Origin: Bacteroidales bacterium
Lineage (GTDB): Bacteria > Bacteroidota > Bacteroidia > Bacteroidales > UBA932
Length of the DNA stretch: 64,000 bases
NCBI GenBank assembly: GCA_017398335.1
Contig: JAFQGK010000018.1
Coordinates: forward strand, 124,001-188,000
Reading direction: 5' to 3'
In this document: one piece after another, positions 26,039 through 34,970 of the stretch
Numbering within the stretch: position 1 is the first letter of the stretch
Layout of the letters: each line of letters begins with the position of its first letter
Position numbers and translations under genes: made by a program
Notes under the pieces: model-generated
What the model saw: only the letters and a program-made list of their open reading frames with translations
What the model was told of the DNA's origin: nothing
Database searches by the model: none

Positions 26039-29000
26039 ATGAGTATTTACAGAAAAGCGGTCAATAACCCGGTAACCACTGCGCTGGTCTTCATCGCAAT
26101 GGCTATATTCGGTGTGTTCTCGCTTATTAACATATCTTTGGACAGGTTCCCTAAGTTCGATGCGAACGTCGTTATGGTGATGTCGTCGTATCCGGGAGCC
26201 AGTGCGGAGGATATCGAGACCAACCTGACGAAGGTGCTCGAGAACTCCCTGAACGGTGTGAGTGACCTTAAGAGCCTGAGTTCGACTTCTAAGGAGAATA
26301 TATCACTCATTACACTCGAATTCGTAGAAGGAGTGGATATCGATGTTGCTACAAATGATGTCCGCGACAAGCTCGATATGGTGAACTCGGTGCTTCCGGA
26401 CGGAGCGTCGCTCCCTATCATCTTCAAGTTCAGTGCTGACGATATGCCTATCATGATCATGGCGGCGACAGCTGACGAGAGCCTTCAGGCCCTCGAAAAG
26501 ATTCTCGACGATAAGGTGGCGACCCCTCTCGCACGTGTGTCCGGTGTGGGTACTGTCTCTATTGCCGGTGCTCCGCAGCGTGAGATCCAGGTGTATTGCG
26601 ATCCTAACAAGCTGGAGGCATATGGCCTCACCGTTGCCGGCATTTCAAGCATAATCGCTTCAGAAAACAGGAACGTGCCATCGGGATCCATTGACATAGG
26701 ATCCAATGCTTATGCACTTCGCGTAGAGAAGGAATTTACTTCTGCAGACCAGATGCTGGATATCGTCGTCGGACATTCAAACGGCAGGACAATATATCTG
26801 CGTGATGTTGCGCGAGTTGTGGATGGTGTTGAGGAAAGGTACCAGGAGGCATATGTAAACGGCGTGCAGGGTGCTCAGATAGTCATCCAGAAGCAGGCTG
26901 ATGCCAACACAGTGAACGTGATCAGGGGCGTGAAGAAGGCAATGAAGAATATTGAGAAGAACCTTCCTTCTGACATTCAGATCAGGACGGTGGTCGACAG
27001 TTCTGACAACATCCTCAATACTCTCAATTCATTGAAGGAGACTATTCTCGTGACCTTCCTCATCGTGATGCTCGTTGTCTACCTCTTCCTCGGAAGATGG
27101 CGCGCGACCTTCATCATCGTTCTTGCGATTCCGATTTCTCTCCTTGCATCCCTGATGTATCTCTGGGCGACAGGAAACACATTGAACATTGTGTCTATGT
27201 CGGCTCTCTCGATTGCCATAGGTATGGTGGTGGATGATGCCATCGTGGTACTGGAGAACATTTCTACACATCTGGAGAGGGGAGCGAAGCCAAAGGAAGC
27301 CGCGGTTCATGCTACTCAGGAAGTGGGTATCTCGGTTATTGCATCTACATTGACGATGCTCGCCGTATTCCTTCCTCTCACTATGATCAAGGGTATGGCC
27401 GGTCTTATGTTCAAGCAGCTCGGATGGATTACAAGTATCATTATGATCGTGTCTACGATCGGAGCCTTGACACTTATTCCGATGCTCTGCTCGCAGTTCC
27501 TCCGCTTCAAGCCTAAGACAGGTAGGATCCATGACTTGATCTTCGGAAACTTCAACAAGTTCATCGACATTATTTCACGCGGTTACGGACGTCTCATCAA
27601 TTGGTGCATCAGTCATAGGACAATTGTAGTGATAGTTTCTGTTGTGGTATTTGTCGGTACTGTCGGCCTTATCGGCCCAAGAATCAAGACTGAGTTCATG
27701 CCTAAGTCCGACGATGGCCGTATCACTCTTCAGCTCGAACTTCCAGCCGGAACGGGCCAGAGTGTCACAAGAAATCTTGCACACGAAATCCACGGCAAGT
27801 TCAAAGCAGCGATTCCGGAGATTGTGAACTGCTCATATGCACTCGGACAGGCAGATACAGACAACGCTTTTGCATCAATGCAGAGCAACGGTACCCATAT
27901 CGTTTCTTTCAATATCAATGTGGGAAGCATGGAGGACAGAGAGCGCTCTACTTCTGAAATCGCCGATGTTGTACGTGGAATCCTTGCAGATTACCCTGAA
28001 TTCAAGAAGATCAAGGTAACTGAAGGTGGCGGCGGAATGGGAGGTGCATCTACAGTTGATATAGAGATATATGGATATGACTTCGAGACTACAGACCGTG
28101 TCGCAAAGGAGATTCAGGCCAAGCTGCTTGAAGGAAGTGAATTCTCTCAGGTGCTTTTGAGCCGTGACGAGTATACTCCTGAGTATCAGGTAGATTTCGA
28201 TCGTGAAAAGCTTGCAATCAACGGTTTGAACACCACAACGGCTGCTGCATACTTCAGTTCGGCAATGAACGGTTCGACTCAGTCTTTCTACCGCGAGGAT
28301 GGAGATGAATATGATATCAGGGTACGTTATGCTCCTGAGTTCAGGACATCCATCGAAGACATCGAAAACATCATTGTCTACAACAATATGGGTAAAGGTG
28401 TCAGAATCAAGGATCTGGGAACAGTGGTGGAAACTCTTACCCCTCCTTCGATCCAGAGAAAGAACCGTGAGCGTCTGATCACTGTTTCCGGAGTTGTAGC
28501 AAATGGTGTCGCTCTTTCTGATGCGGTTCTTGCAACGGATGCGGTTCTTGCAGAGACTGATATCCCTTCAGAGCTTTCAGTGGAGATCGGAGGTTCATAC
28601 GAGGACCAGCAGGATATGTTCGGTGACCTCATCATGCTCCTCGCAATGATCATCATCCTAGTGTATATCGTGATGGCATCGCAGTTCGAGTCATTCATGA
28701 GTCCGTTTGTGATCATGTTCTCGATTCCGTTCGCATTCGTGGGTGTGCTCCTCGGACTTTGGGTGACAGGAACTCCTCTGGGAACAATGGGTATGATCGG
28801 TATCCTCATCCTGATGGGTATTGTGGTGAAGAACGGTATCGTGCTTATCGACTACACCATCCTCATGCGCGAGCGTGGCAAGAGTGTCGCAGAGGCGTCT
28901 GTAATTGCTGCCAAGTCCCGTCTCCGTCCTATCCTCATGACTACCCTCACGACAGTGCTCGGTATGGTTCCTATGGCCATCGGACAGGGAGAAGGATCAG

Positions 29001-29149
29001 AAATGTGGCGTTCGCTCGGTATGGTTGTGGCATGGGGTCTTTCGATTTCGACTCTCGTGACCCTTGTAATCATTCCTACCGTATATGCCTCAATGGCATC
29101 ATGGCAGGAGCGTCGTGCTGCCCGCAAGGCTGCTAGGAAAGCTGCTTAA
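26039..29149 (+). CDS. RND efflux pump, inner membrane permease (HAE1-like)
   Basis: 1036 residues, the full length of AcrB-type pumps with twelve membrane helices and two large periplasmic loops. Motifs include NISLDRFPKFDANVVMV at the N-terminus, AIGMVVDDAIVVLENI in helix 4 (the proton-relay aspartates) and GIVVKNGIVLIDY in helix 10. Such pumps expel drugs, bile salts or other hydrophobic compounds using the proton gradient. The heavy-metal CzcA signature was not seen, so a hydrophobic-compound pump is favoured. A palindromic element starts at the base right after the stop codon. Confidence 0.95.
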   Translation: MSIYRKAVNNPVTTALVFIAMAIFGVFSLINISLDRFPKFDANVVMVMSSYPGASAEDIETNLTKVLENSLNGVSDLKSLSSTSKENISLITLEFVEGVDIDVATNDVRDKLDMVNSVLPDGASLPIIFKFSADDMPIMIMAATADESLQALEKILDDKVATPLARVSGVGTVSIAGAPQREIQVYCDPNKLEAYGLTVAGISSIIASENRNVPSGSIDIGSNAYALRVEKEFTSADQMLDIVVGHSNGRTIYLRDVARVVDGVEERYQEAYVNGVQGAQIVIQKQADANTVNVIRGVKKAMKNIEKNLPSDIQIRTVVDSSDNILNTLNSLKETILVTFLIVMLVVYLFLGRWRATFIIVLAIPISLLASLMYLWATGNTLNIVSMSALSIAIGMVVDDAIVVLENISTHLERGAKPKEAAVHATQEVGISVIASTLTMLAVFLPLTMIKGMAGLMFKQLGWITSIIMIVSTIGALTLIPMLCSQFLRFKPKTGRIHDLIFGNFNKFIDIISRGYGRLINWCISHRTIVVIVSVVVFVGTVGLIGPRIKTEFMPKSDDGRITLQLELPAGTGQSVTRNLAHEIHGKFKAAIPEIVNCSYALGQADTDNAFASMQSNGTHIVSFNINVGSMEDRERSTSEIADVVRGILADYPEFKKIKVTEGGGGMGGASTVDIEIYGYDFETTDRVAKEIQAKLLEGSEFSQVLLSRDEYTPEYQVDFDREKLAINGLNTTTAAAYFSSAMNGSTQSFYREDGDEYDIRVRYAPEFRTSIEDIENIIVYNNMGKGVRIKDLGTVVETLTPPSIQRKNRERLITVSGVVANGVALSDAVLATDAVLAETDIPSELSVEIGGSYEDQQDMFGDLIMLLAMIIILVYIVMASQFESFMSPFVIMFSIPFAFVGVLLGLWVTGTPLGTMGMIGILILMGIVVKNGIVLIDYTILMRERGKSVAEASVIAAKSRLRPILMTTLTTVLGMVPMAIGQGEGSEMWRSLGMVVAWGLSISTLVTLVIIPTVYASMASWQERRAARKAARKAA

Positions 29150-29365
29150 AGATTGCCGGTCAAGCCGGCAATGACGAAAAAATGAGTCGGCAATGACTGA
29201 AAAATGAGCCGGCAATGACGGAAAAATGAGGCTGTAATGACGGGAAAATGAGTCGGCAATGACTGAAAAGTCAGGCGACATTCCCGGAAAGGAGAACGTC
29301 ATTCCGGAGAGGAAAGTGTCATTCCTGAAAGGATGAATGTCATCCCCGACCTGATCGGGGATCTG
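29150..29365. repeat. Palindromic element with 22- and 20-base tandem array, 3' of the RND pump
   Basis: The head palindrome (29150-29175) begins at the first base after the pump's TAA. Five 22-base units (29176-29285) follow, the first four ending in a variant of GGCAATGAC. Then three 20-base units (29286-29345) such as GGAGAGGAAAGTGTCATTCC lead into the inverted tail palindrome (29339-29365). The change of unit length and consensus within one array suggests two independent expansions, one from each palindrome. Confidence 0.9.
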
Positions 29366-29423
29366 ACCTCAAGACAATCCGCCTCTGGGAGTTTAAACAA
29401 GCATATGATAAACGTTGAAAAAC

Positions 29424-29717
29424 ATGAAAGGAATATTTATAGCATACGATCAGGCTTATAACATGGATATTGCAGATGCAATGGAAAAGCTCGGATGCCG
29501 TGGGTTCACCATGTGGCAGGATATTGCCGGAAGAGGAACACAGACAGGCGAACCGCATCTTGGCAATCATGCGTGGCCTACAATGAATAATGCCATTCTG
29601 ACATTTGTAGATGACGACAAGGTCGATGAAATACTCAAGACCGTGCGTGAGTTCGATGAGCAAACACCGGACCTTGGACTGAGAGCATTTGTCTGGAATG
29701 TAGAAAAGTCATACTGA
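29424..29717 (+). CDS. PII-like small regulatory protein
   Basis: 97 residues. The size, the predicted beta-alpha-beta-beta-alpha-beta order and the segment GFTMWQDIAGRGTQTGEPHL followed by HAWPTMNNAILTFV resemble PII-like proteins found near RND and metal efflux operons in Bacteroidota. Such proteins bind small ligands and adjust a partner. The Tyr51 uridylylation loop of true nitrogen PII proteins is not seen. It follows the efflux operon across the repeat array, so read-through and co-function are possible but not shown. ATG at 29424 is preferred to a TTG 9 bases earlier. Confidence 0.65.
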   Translation: MKGIFIAYDQAYNMDIADAMEKLGCRGFTMWQDIAGRGTQTGEPHLGNHAWPTMNNAILTFVDDDKVDEILKTVREFDEQTPDLGLRAFVWNVEKSY

Positions 29718-29744
29718 TAACAGGAAGACTGGAAGGTATCATTG

Positions 29745-29786
29745 TTGTAATTCCAATCGCAAATCGTTATATTTGCGATTGGAATT
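29745..29786 (+). promoter_or_regulatory. Combined terminator and trxA promoter
   Basis: A perfect 16-bp palindromic stem (29749-29764 with 29771-29786, for example CCAATCGCAAAT / ATTTGCGATTGG) followed by four further Ts looks like the terminator of the PII-like gene. The loop and 3' arm spell TATATTTG (29768-29775), and TTG at 29745-29747 lies 20 bases upstream, giving a consensus promoter for trxA with start near 29782. Confidence 0.78.
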
Positions 29787-29817
29787 TTTTATTGTGTAAC
29801 TTGAAAATTCAGGAATT

Positions 29818-30132
29818 ATGGAAAAAGTCATAACTGATGCGAATTTCGCCGAGACTCTGAATACAGATATGCCTGTAATGGTGGATTTCTGGGCAACCTG
29901 GTGTGGCCCTTGTCGTGCTCTTGCTCCGGTAGTAGAGGAGCTTGCGGCCGAGTATGCCGGAAAGGCTGTGATAGGAAAATGCAATGTGGATGATTGTGAT
30001 GAACTTCCGATGAAATACGGAATCAGAAGCATCCCTACACTTCTTTTCTTCAAGAACGGAGAACTTGTTGACAGACTTGTCGGTGCTGCACCGAAGGCTG
30101 GCATAGCTGCTAAGATCGACGCACTGCTTTAA
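29818..30132 (+). CDS. trxA: Thioredoxin
   Basis: 104 residues, typical thioredoxin length. The redox-active WCGPC is at 28-32, with the conserved IRSIPTLLFFKNGE and its cis-proline. It has no signal peptide, so it acts in the cytoplasm as a disulfide reductase. It is followed after 10 bases by an outer-membrane barrel gene. Confidence 0.97.
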   Translation: MEKVITDANFAETLNTDMPVMVDFWATWCGPCRALAPVVEELAAEYAGKAVIGKCNVDDCDELPMKYGIRSIPTLLFFKNGELVDRLVGAAPKAGIAAKIDALL

Positions 30133-30142
30133 TCCTCGCATT

Positions 30143-30772
30143 ATGAAAAAAATCTTTCTTATCCTTCTGATGTTGTGTGCGATGGCCTTATCGGGCGTCC
30201 AGACAGCTTCAGCCGGACATTTCGGCATCCAGGGTGGTGCAAGTTTCATGGGCATCAGGGATGTCAGCTATGGTCTTACTACAGGATACCATGCCGGCCT
30301 GACATATAAGTTCAAGCTTCCTTTAGGCTTTGCAATCCAGCCGTCGCTTCTGTATCATATGAAGAGTTCAGCATATGATACAGGCTCTCATTCTGTTGAT
30401 TTCAAGGTCGGTTATGTGGAACTGCCCGTATCTTTCCAGTGGGGACCGGATCTTCTTCTTTTCCGTCCTTTCCTGGATGTGTCTCCTTTCATCGGATGCG
30501 GAGTCAATCAGAATTTTGCCGGCCATAGTGCAGACGAACCGGACAATCCTCAGATGATAGACAGCTGGAATTCTGTGAACAGGCTGGAGTACGGATTGGG
30601 ACTTGGCGGTGGTCTTGAAATATGGAAAATCCAGCTGGTATGCAGATATAACTGGAATTTCGGGTCACTTCTGAACCAGGCCAACAAGAATGATGTCTTT
30701 GCAATGTTCCGCAAGGAACTGAATGATAAAAATTTCGGGGGAGTCACCCTTTCAGTGGCCTTCCTGTTCTAA
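30143..30772 (+). CDS. Outer membrane beta-barrel protein (porin-family-like)
   Basis: 209 residues. A signal peptide (about 1-24, ending TASAGH) is followed by alternating beta-strands with aromatic girdle residues, beginning FGIQGGASFMGI and ending VTLSVAFLF with a C-terminal phenylalanine, the usual end of outer-membrane barrels. This is the OmpA/OprF-like small barrel type common in Bacteroidota; the cargo or function is unknown. It probably shares a transcript with trxA and the LOG gene. Confidence 0.78.
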   Translation: MKKIFLILLMLCAMALSGVQTASAGHFGIQGGASFMGIRDVSYGLTTGYHAGLTYKFKLPLGFAIQPSLLYHMKSSAYDTGSHSVDFKVGYVELPVSFQWGPDLLLFRPFLDVSPFIGCGVNQNFAGHSADEPDNPQMIDSWNSVNRLEYGLGLGGGLEIWKIQLVCRYNWNFGSLLNQANKNDVFAMFRKELNDKNFGGVTLSVAFLF

Positions 30773-30779
30773 ATCGACT

Positions 30780-31313
30780 ATGAAAGGAAAGATTGCGGTC
30801 TTTTGCTCGGCAAGTAACGATATAGATCCGAAATACAATAAAGTCGCCGCTGATTTCGTCAGGGCGGCTTCATTATGTGGATATGGTGTGGTTACGGGAG
30901 GTACCGTAAAAGGCACGATGGGAGTGGTTTCCGACGCCCTGCGTGACTGTGGAGGCTATCATCTGGGTGTCATACCACGCTTTATGGAGCAGTATGTCTA
31001 TCCTGAACTTTCCGAGGTGATATGGACGGATACGATGGCTGAGCGTAAGACGCTGTTACGTAAGGATACCCTTGGCGTGGTGGCTCTTCCAGGAGGAGTA
31101 GGTACGCTTGATGAGGTCATAGACACCTTGGCTCTCGTACACCTGAAGCAGTACGGCGGCAAGGTAATGCTCCTAAACCATGAAGGGTTTTATGAACCTC
31201 TCAGAGCTCTGCTGCAGCATTATGTCGATGAAGGAATGATGCCGCAGGCCACATTTGACAAGGTCCTGTTTGCTGATACGGCAGATCAGATAATAAATAT
31301 GCTTGAGGCTTGA
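30780..31313 (+). CDS. LOG family (TIGR00730) Rossmann-fold protein
   Basis: 177 residues. The motifs GVVTGGTVKGTMGVVSDA (36-53) and PGGVGTLDE (104-112) define the LOG/YvdD family, whose characterised members release free cytokinin bases or act as nucleotide 5'-monophosphate phosphoribohydrolases. The preferred ATG at 30780 lies just after the upstream stop; the frame is open further upstream but inside the barrel gene. The physiological substrate in Bacteroidota is not established. Confidence 0.9.
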   Translation: MKGKIAVFCSASNDIDPKYNKVAADFVRAASLCGYGVVTGGTVKGTMGVVSDALRDCGGYHLGVIPRFMEQYVYPELSEVIWTDTMAERKTLLRKDTLGVVALPGGVGTLDEVIDTLALVHLKQYGGKVMLLNHEGFYEPLRALLQHYVDEGMMPQATFDKVLFADTADQIINMLEA

Positions 31314-31316
31314 ACT

Positions 31317-32303
31317 ATGGATATCAAAGATCTGAAGGAATATCTTGGTGAGGATTGGAAGGCGGTCCAGAATTGTATTACTGACTCTCTGGATAGCGAC
31401 ATAAGTCTGTTGAACTCGACGAATGAGTCTATTCTTTCCAATTCAGGAAAGCAGCTCAGACCGCTTCTGAGTCTTGTGATGGCGCGTGCGTGTTCCTGTG
31501 GTGCTGCTGCCAATGAGGCTACGGTAAGATATGCGGCGGCCTCGGAACTTCTGCATAATGCGACGCTTCTGCATGATGACGTGGCGGATGACAGCGACCA
31601 GAGAAGGGGAGTGCCGACAATCCGCTCGCTTATGGGGCCGTCCGTGTCTGTACTTGTCGGAGACTACTGGCTGGTGAAGGCAATGGAGCTCATATTGGGT
31701 GACGCTGACAGTGATGTGAAAGTGATCCGTATATTTTCGAAGACGCTGAGCGATCTTGCGGAAGGTGAAATGCTTCAACTCCAGAAGGCACAGTCCGGAG
31801 ATACGGACGAGCATGATTATCTGAGGATAATATATAACAAGACGGCGTCTCTTTTTGAAGCTGCATGTGTTACTGCGGCAGTTTCAGTAGGGGCGGCTCA
31901 GGTTCAGCAGGATGCTGCCCGTGACTATGCCGTCGCCCTTGGCCTTGCATTCCAGATAAAGGATGATATACTGGATTATGCCGGCACAGCGTCAGTCGGC
32001 AAGCCTTTGGGTGTGGATATACTGGAACAGAAGATAACGATTCCGCTTCTTGGAGCACTCGCTGCCGTGCCTGCCGAGGAGCAGGGAAAGATCCGTCTGA
32101 TGATAAAGGATATCGTCGGCCATCCGGAATATAGGGATGAAATCGTGGATTTTGTCAAGAGGAACGGAGGTCTCGACTATGCGGTCAGACGTCTTGATGA
32201 ATATGTAGAGAAGGCGTGTGCGGCTTTGGAAGTCTTCCCTGATTCAAAAGAGAAGGCCTTTCTGAAAGAGCTTGCTGCCTTTACTGCAAGGAGGAAAATG
32301 TAA
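31317..32303 (+). CDS. Polyprenyl (trans-isoprenyl) diphosphate synthase
   Basis: 328 residues. The two aspartate-rich motifs are present: DDVADD at 87-92 and DDILD near 216-220, along with KQLRPLLSLVMA and LLHNATLLHDDV. This enzyme joins isopentenyl units to make a long-chain prenyl diphosphate, probably the octaprenyl-type precursor of menaquinone. The bulky residues ahead of the first motif that set product length cannot be interpreted with certainty. It begins 3 bases after the LOG gene, and its stop overlaps the holB start (TAATG). Confidence 0.92.
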   Translation: MDIKDLKEYLGEDWKAVQNCITDSLDSDISLLNSTNESILSNSGKQLRPLLSLVMARACSCGAAANEATVRYAAASELLHNATLLHDDVADDSDQRRGVPTIRSLMGPSVSVLVGDYWLVKAMELILGDADSDVKVIRIFSKTLSDLAEGEMLQLQKAQSGDTDEHDYLRIIYNKTASLFEAACVTAAVSVGAAQVQQDAARDYAVALGLAFQIKDDILDYAGTASVGKPLGVDILEQKITIPLLGALAAVPAEEQGKIRLMIKDIVGHPEYRDEIVDFVKRNGGLDYAVRRLDEYVEKACAALEVFPDSKEKAFLKELAAFTARRKM

Positions 32304-33358
32304 TGAGATTTTCGGATGTCATAGGAAATGAAAGGGTGGCCCGGACACTGGCGGCGATGGCTGACAGCGGCAGGGTGGCTCATGCCATGCTCCTCTATGA
32401 AAACGATGGATGCGGGGCGCTTCCTCTGGCTCTCGCATATGTCCAGTATCTGAATTGCAGTAATCCTTCGGATGGAGATTCCTGCGGTCAGTGTCCGTCC
32501 TGCAGGCAGATCGAAAAGCTGATACATCCGGACGTGCACTTTGTGTTTCCGGTGAACAAAGGACCGAAGTCGTCAGATGAAAAACCGACATCAGAATCTT
32601 ATATAAAATATTGGAGGGAGCTGGTGACGGCTGATCCTTATTTCAAGGAGGCGGACCTGCAGAAGGCTATAGGCATAGAGTCAAAGAACGGCCTGATTGC
32701 TGTTGCAGAAGCCAAGTCGATCATTTCCAAGCTCTCTTTGACTTCCGTTACGGACGGTTACAAGGCAGTGATATTCTATCTTCCGGAGAAGATGAATCAG
32801 GAGACGGCAAACAGGCTTCTCAAAATGGTGGAGGAACCGCCTGAAAAGACGATTTTCCTTTTTATCACCCATGCTCCCGAGAAAGTCCTCCAGACGATTT
32901 TTTCGCGTTGCCAGAGTATCAGGGTCCTGCCTTTGACAAAGGAGGAGGCGGCTCGTGTGGAGTCGCTTAGGCCGGAAGAGGACAGGGAGGAGCATGACAG
33001 ATATATGGATCTCTTTGGTGATCTCATGAATGCTGTGGTTTCACGTAATCTTATGGGTGCCCTGGATTGTTCCGAGCAGATGGCGGCGCTCGAGTCACGC
33101 GAAAAACAGAAAGCTTTTTGTACCTTTGCATCCGAATGCATAAGGAAGATATTCTTGATCCAGCAGAATGTCCCCCAGATTGCCGATGTGTCCGAAGAGG
33201 AGCAGGAGTTTTATCGCAAAATGGCAGAAAGTTGCGGTAAATCATTCTGTACCAGGACTATAACAAATATTGAAAAGGTTGTGGGAATGATTGACAGGAA
33301 TGTAAGCTCGAAGATACTTTTCTGTGATCTTGTCAACCGCATGTTTTTAAGCCTATGA
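32303..33358 (+). CDS. holB: DNA polymerase III delta-prime subunit
   Basis: 351 residues. It resembles the clamp-loader delta-prime subunit: VIGNERVARTLAAMADSGRV at the start, a cysteine cluster CGQCPSCRQIEKLIHPDVHF, and the SRC motif context IFSRCQSIRVLPL. The Walker A loop is not intact (YENDGCGALPLA), as expected for delta-prime, which does not hydrolyse ATP. Overlaps with both neighbours (TAATG before, ATGA after) suggest coupled translation. Confidence 0.9.
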   Translation: MRFSDVIGNERVARTLAAMADSGRVAHAMLLYENDGCGALPLALAYVQYLNCSNPSDGDSCGQCPSCRQIEKLIHPDVHFVFPVNKGPKSSDEKPTSESYIKYWRELVTADPYFKEADLQKAIGIESKNGLIAVAEAKSIISKLSLTSVTDGYKAVIFYLPEKMNQETANRLLKMVEEPPEKTIFLFITHAPEKVLQTIFSRCQSIRVLPLTKEEAARVESLRPEEDREEHDRYMDLFGDLMNAVVSRNLMGALDCSEQMAALESREKQKAFCTFASECIRKIFLIQQNVPQIADVSEEEQEFYRKMAESCGKSFCTRTITNIEKVVGMIDRNVSSKILFCDLVNRMFLSL

Positions 33359-34530
33359 TTAACGAGAACGAATCAAAGAAATATGACTGCTCGCGCGGAT
33401 GTACCGTGGAGCGTGCGGAAACAGGTGAGCTTGACTGCACATACCGTCAGGGATGCTGTAAGCTGGAAGTCTATGACTGGCTTTCCGGTGTCAGCCAGGA
33501 GCAGTTCAAGGATTATTTTGAAGTACGCTTCAAGAATACGAGAAAGGGAATATACCATAATGAGTCAGGTCAGAGCATAAAGACCGGTGACCTTGTCGTC
33601 GTGGAGGCTGCGAATGGACATGATCTCGGAATCGTGACCCTCGAGGGCCCTATTGTCGGCAGACAGATGAAATGCAAGAGGGTCAATCCGGAGACCTTCG
33701 AATTCAAGAAGATCTACAGGAAGGCCAAACTCTTCGATGTGGAGAAATGGCAGGATGCGATAGCAAGAGAGCATGAGGTGATGATACGTTCGCGTCAGAT
33801 TGCTGCAGAACTGGGGCTGGAGATGAAGATCGGAGATGTGGAGTTCCAGGGAGATGGTACGAAAGCGATATTCTATTATATAGCAGACGGCAGGGTGGAT
33901 TTCCGTCAGTTGATCAAGGTGTTTGCCGAGGAATTCCGGATCAGGATAGAGATGAAGCAGATCGGTGCCCGTCAGGAAGCCGGTCTGATCGGTGGTTTGG
34001 GAGTCTGTGGCCGTGAATTATGTTGCTCCAACTATATATCCAGCTTCCAGTCCATCACTACTTCTGCTGCCCGTTGTCAGGATCTTTCGCTTAATCCGCA
34101 GAAACTGGCAGGCCAGTGCGGTAAATTGAAATGCTGCCTGAACTATGAGACTGCTGCCTATATGGATGCCCAGTCGCGTATCCCGAAGGTCACAAATCCT
34201 CTTGAGTTCGAAGACGGCCTTGCATACCTGATGAAGACGGATATACTTAAGGAAGTGATGTATTTCTCATATGATCCCGGCTCTTTTGCAAATCTGTACG
34301 CCCTTGACGCATATGATGTACGTGAAATCATAAAGATGAACAGGAACGGCATCAGACCGGAATCTCTCAAGAGTGAACCGGAGCCTGTTGCTCCAGAGTT
34401 TGTTACGGCTGTAGGTGATGACAGCATCACACGCTTTGACGAGTCTCGCAAGCGCAAGAAGAAGAAAAGACGCAGACCGGATCCTGAAAAGAAGGGCCAG
34501 AAAGGCAATCGTGGCAAGAAAGAAAACTGA
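33355..34530 (+). CDS. ricT: RicT/YaaT family protein (PSP1 domain)
   Basis: 391 residues. The PSP1 C-terminal domain spans about 40-280 with conserved cysteines in GVCGRELCCSNYI and QCGKLKCCLNYE. In Bacillus the RicT-RicF-RicA complex carries iron-sulphur clusters and affects RNA processing. Other Ric subunits are not in this window. The last 45 residues (KRKKKKRRRPDPEKKGQKG) form a lysine/arginine-rich tail that could bind RNA. In Bacteroidota the gene characteristically sits between holB and gldH, as here. Confidence 0.92.
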   Translation: MINENESKKYDCSRGCTVERAETGELDCTYRQGCCKLEVYDWLSGVSQEQFKDYFEVRFKNTRKGIYHNESGQSIKTGDLVVVEAANGHDLGIVTLEGPIVGRQMKCKRVNPETFEFKKIYRKAKLFDVEKWQDAIAREHEVMIRSRQIAAELGLEMKIGDVEFQGDGTKAIFYYIADGRVDFRQLIKVFAEEFRIRIEMKQIGARQEAGLIGGLGVCGRELCCSNYISSFQSITTSAARCQDLSLNPQKLAGQCGKLKCCLNYETAAYMDAQSRIPKVTNPLEFEDGLAYLMKTDILKEVMYFSYDPGSFANLYALDAYDVREIIKMNRNGIRPESLKSEPEPVAPEFVTAVGDDSITRFDESRKRKKKKRRRPDPEKKGQKGNRGKKEN

Positions 34531-34970
34531 TGATCGGCAGGGCATTACCATATATTGTTGCCTTGGTTATGGTGGCGGCATGCTCAGAGCCTGCGCAGAT
34601 GGAGTATTTCTGCTCGTCGGATGACAGAGACTCACTGGGCCGCTTCTGCTATAGCCTTGATATGTCTGATTCTCTCTCGACTTATGACATAGCCTTTTAT
34701 ACGAGGATTGATTGTTCTCCTAAGGACTTCGATGCCCTGAATGATGTCAGAGTCGATGTGGAGCTGGTTTCTCCTGCAGGATTGTCCTATGTGGAGACTG
34801 TGTATCTGCCGGTCGAATCATTTTCATCCCGCAAAAGATGCACATATGACAGTGTCGTCGATTATAGGAAAGGCCTGACTCCAGTCGAATGGGGAGTATG
34901 GCAGATGTATCTTTCTCTCCCTGAAATTCAAGGACTTAGAGGGATGGGTGTTATCAATGGAAAAAGATAA
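34530..34970 (+). CDS. gldH: GldH-like lipoprotein
   Basis: 146 residues with a lipoprotein signal ending MVAACSEP (Cys18). The conserved positions of the family (a beta-sandwich with DSLSTYDIAFYTRID and VEWGVWQMYL) and its fixed place between ricT and trmB support the call. GldH was described in Flavobacterium as needed for gliding; no other gliding genes are visible, so in this organism it may have another envelope role. Start and stop codons overlap both neighbours. Confidence 0.75.
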   Translation: MIGRALPYIVALVMVAACSEPAQMEYFCSSDDRDSLGRFCYSLDMSDSLSTYDIAFYTRIDCSPKDFDALNDVRVDVELVSPAGLSYVETVYLPVESFSSRKRCTYDSVVDYRKGLTPVEWGVWQMYLSLPEIQGLRGMGVINGKR

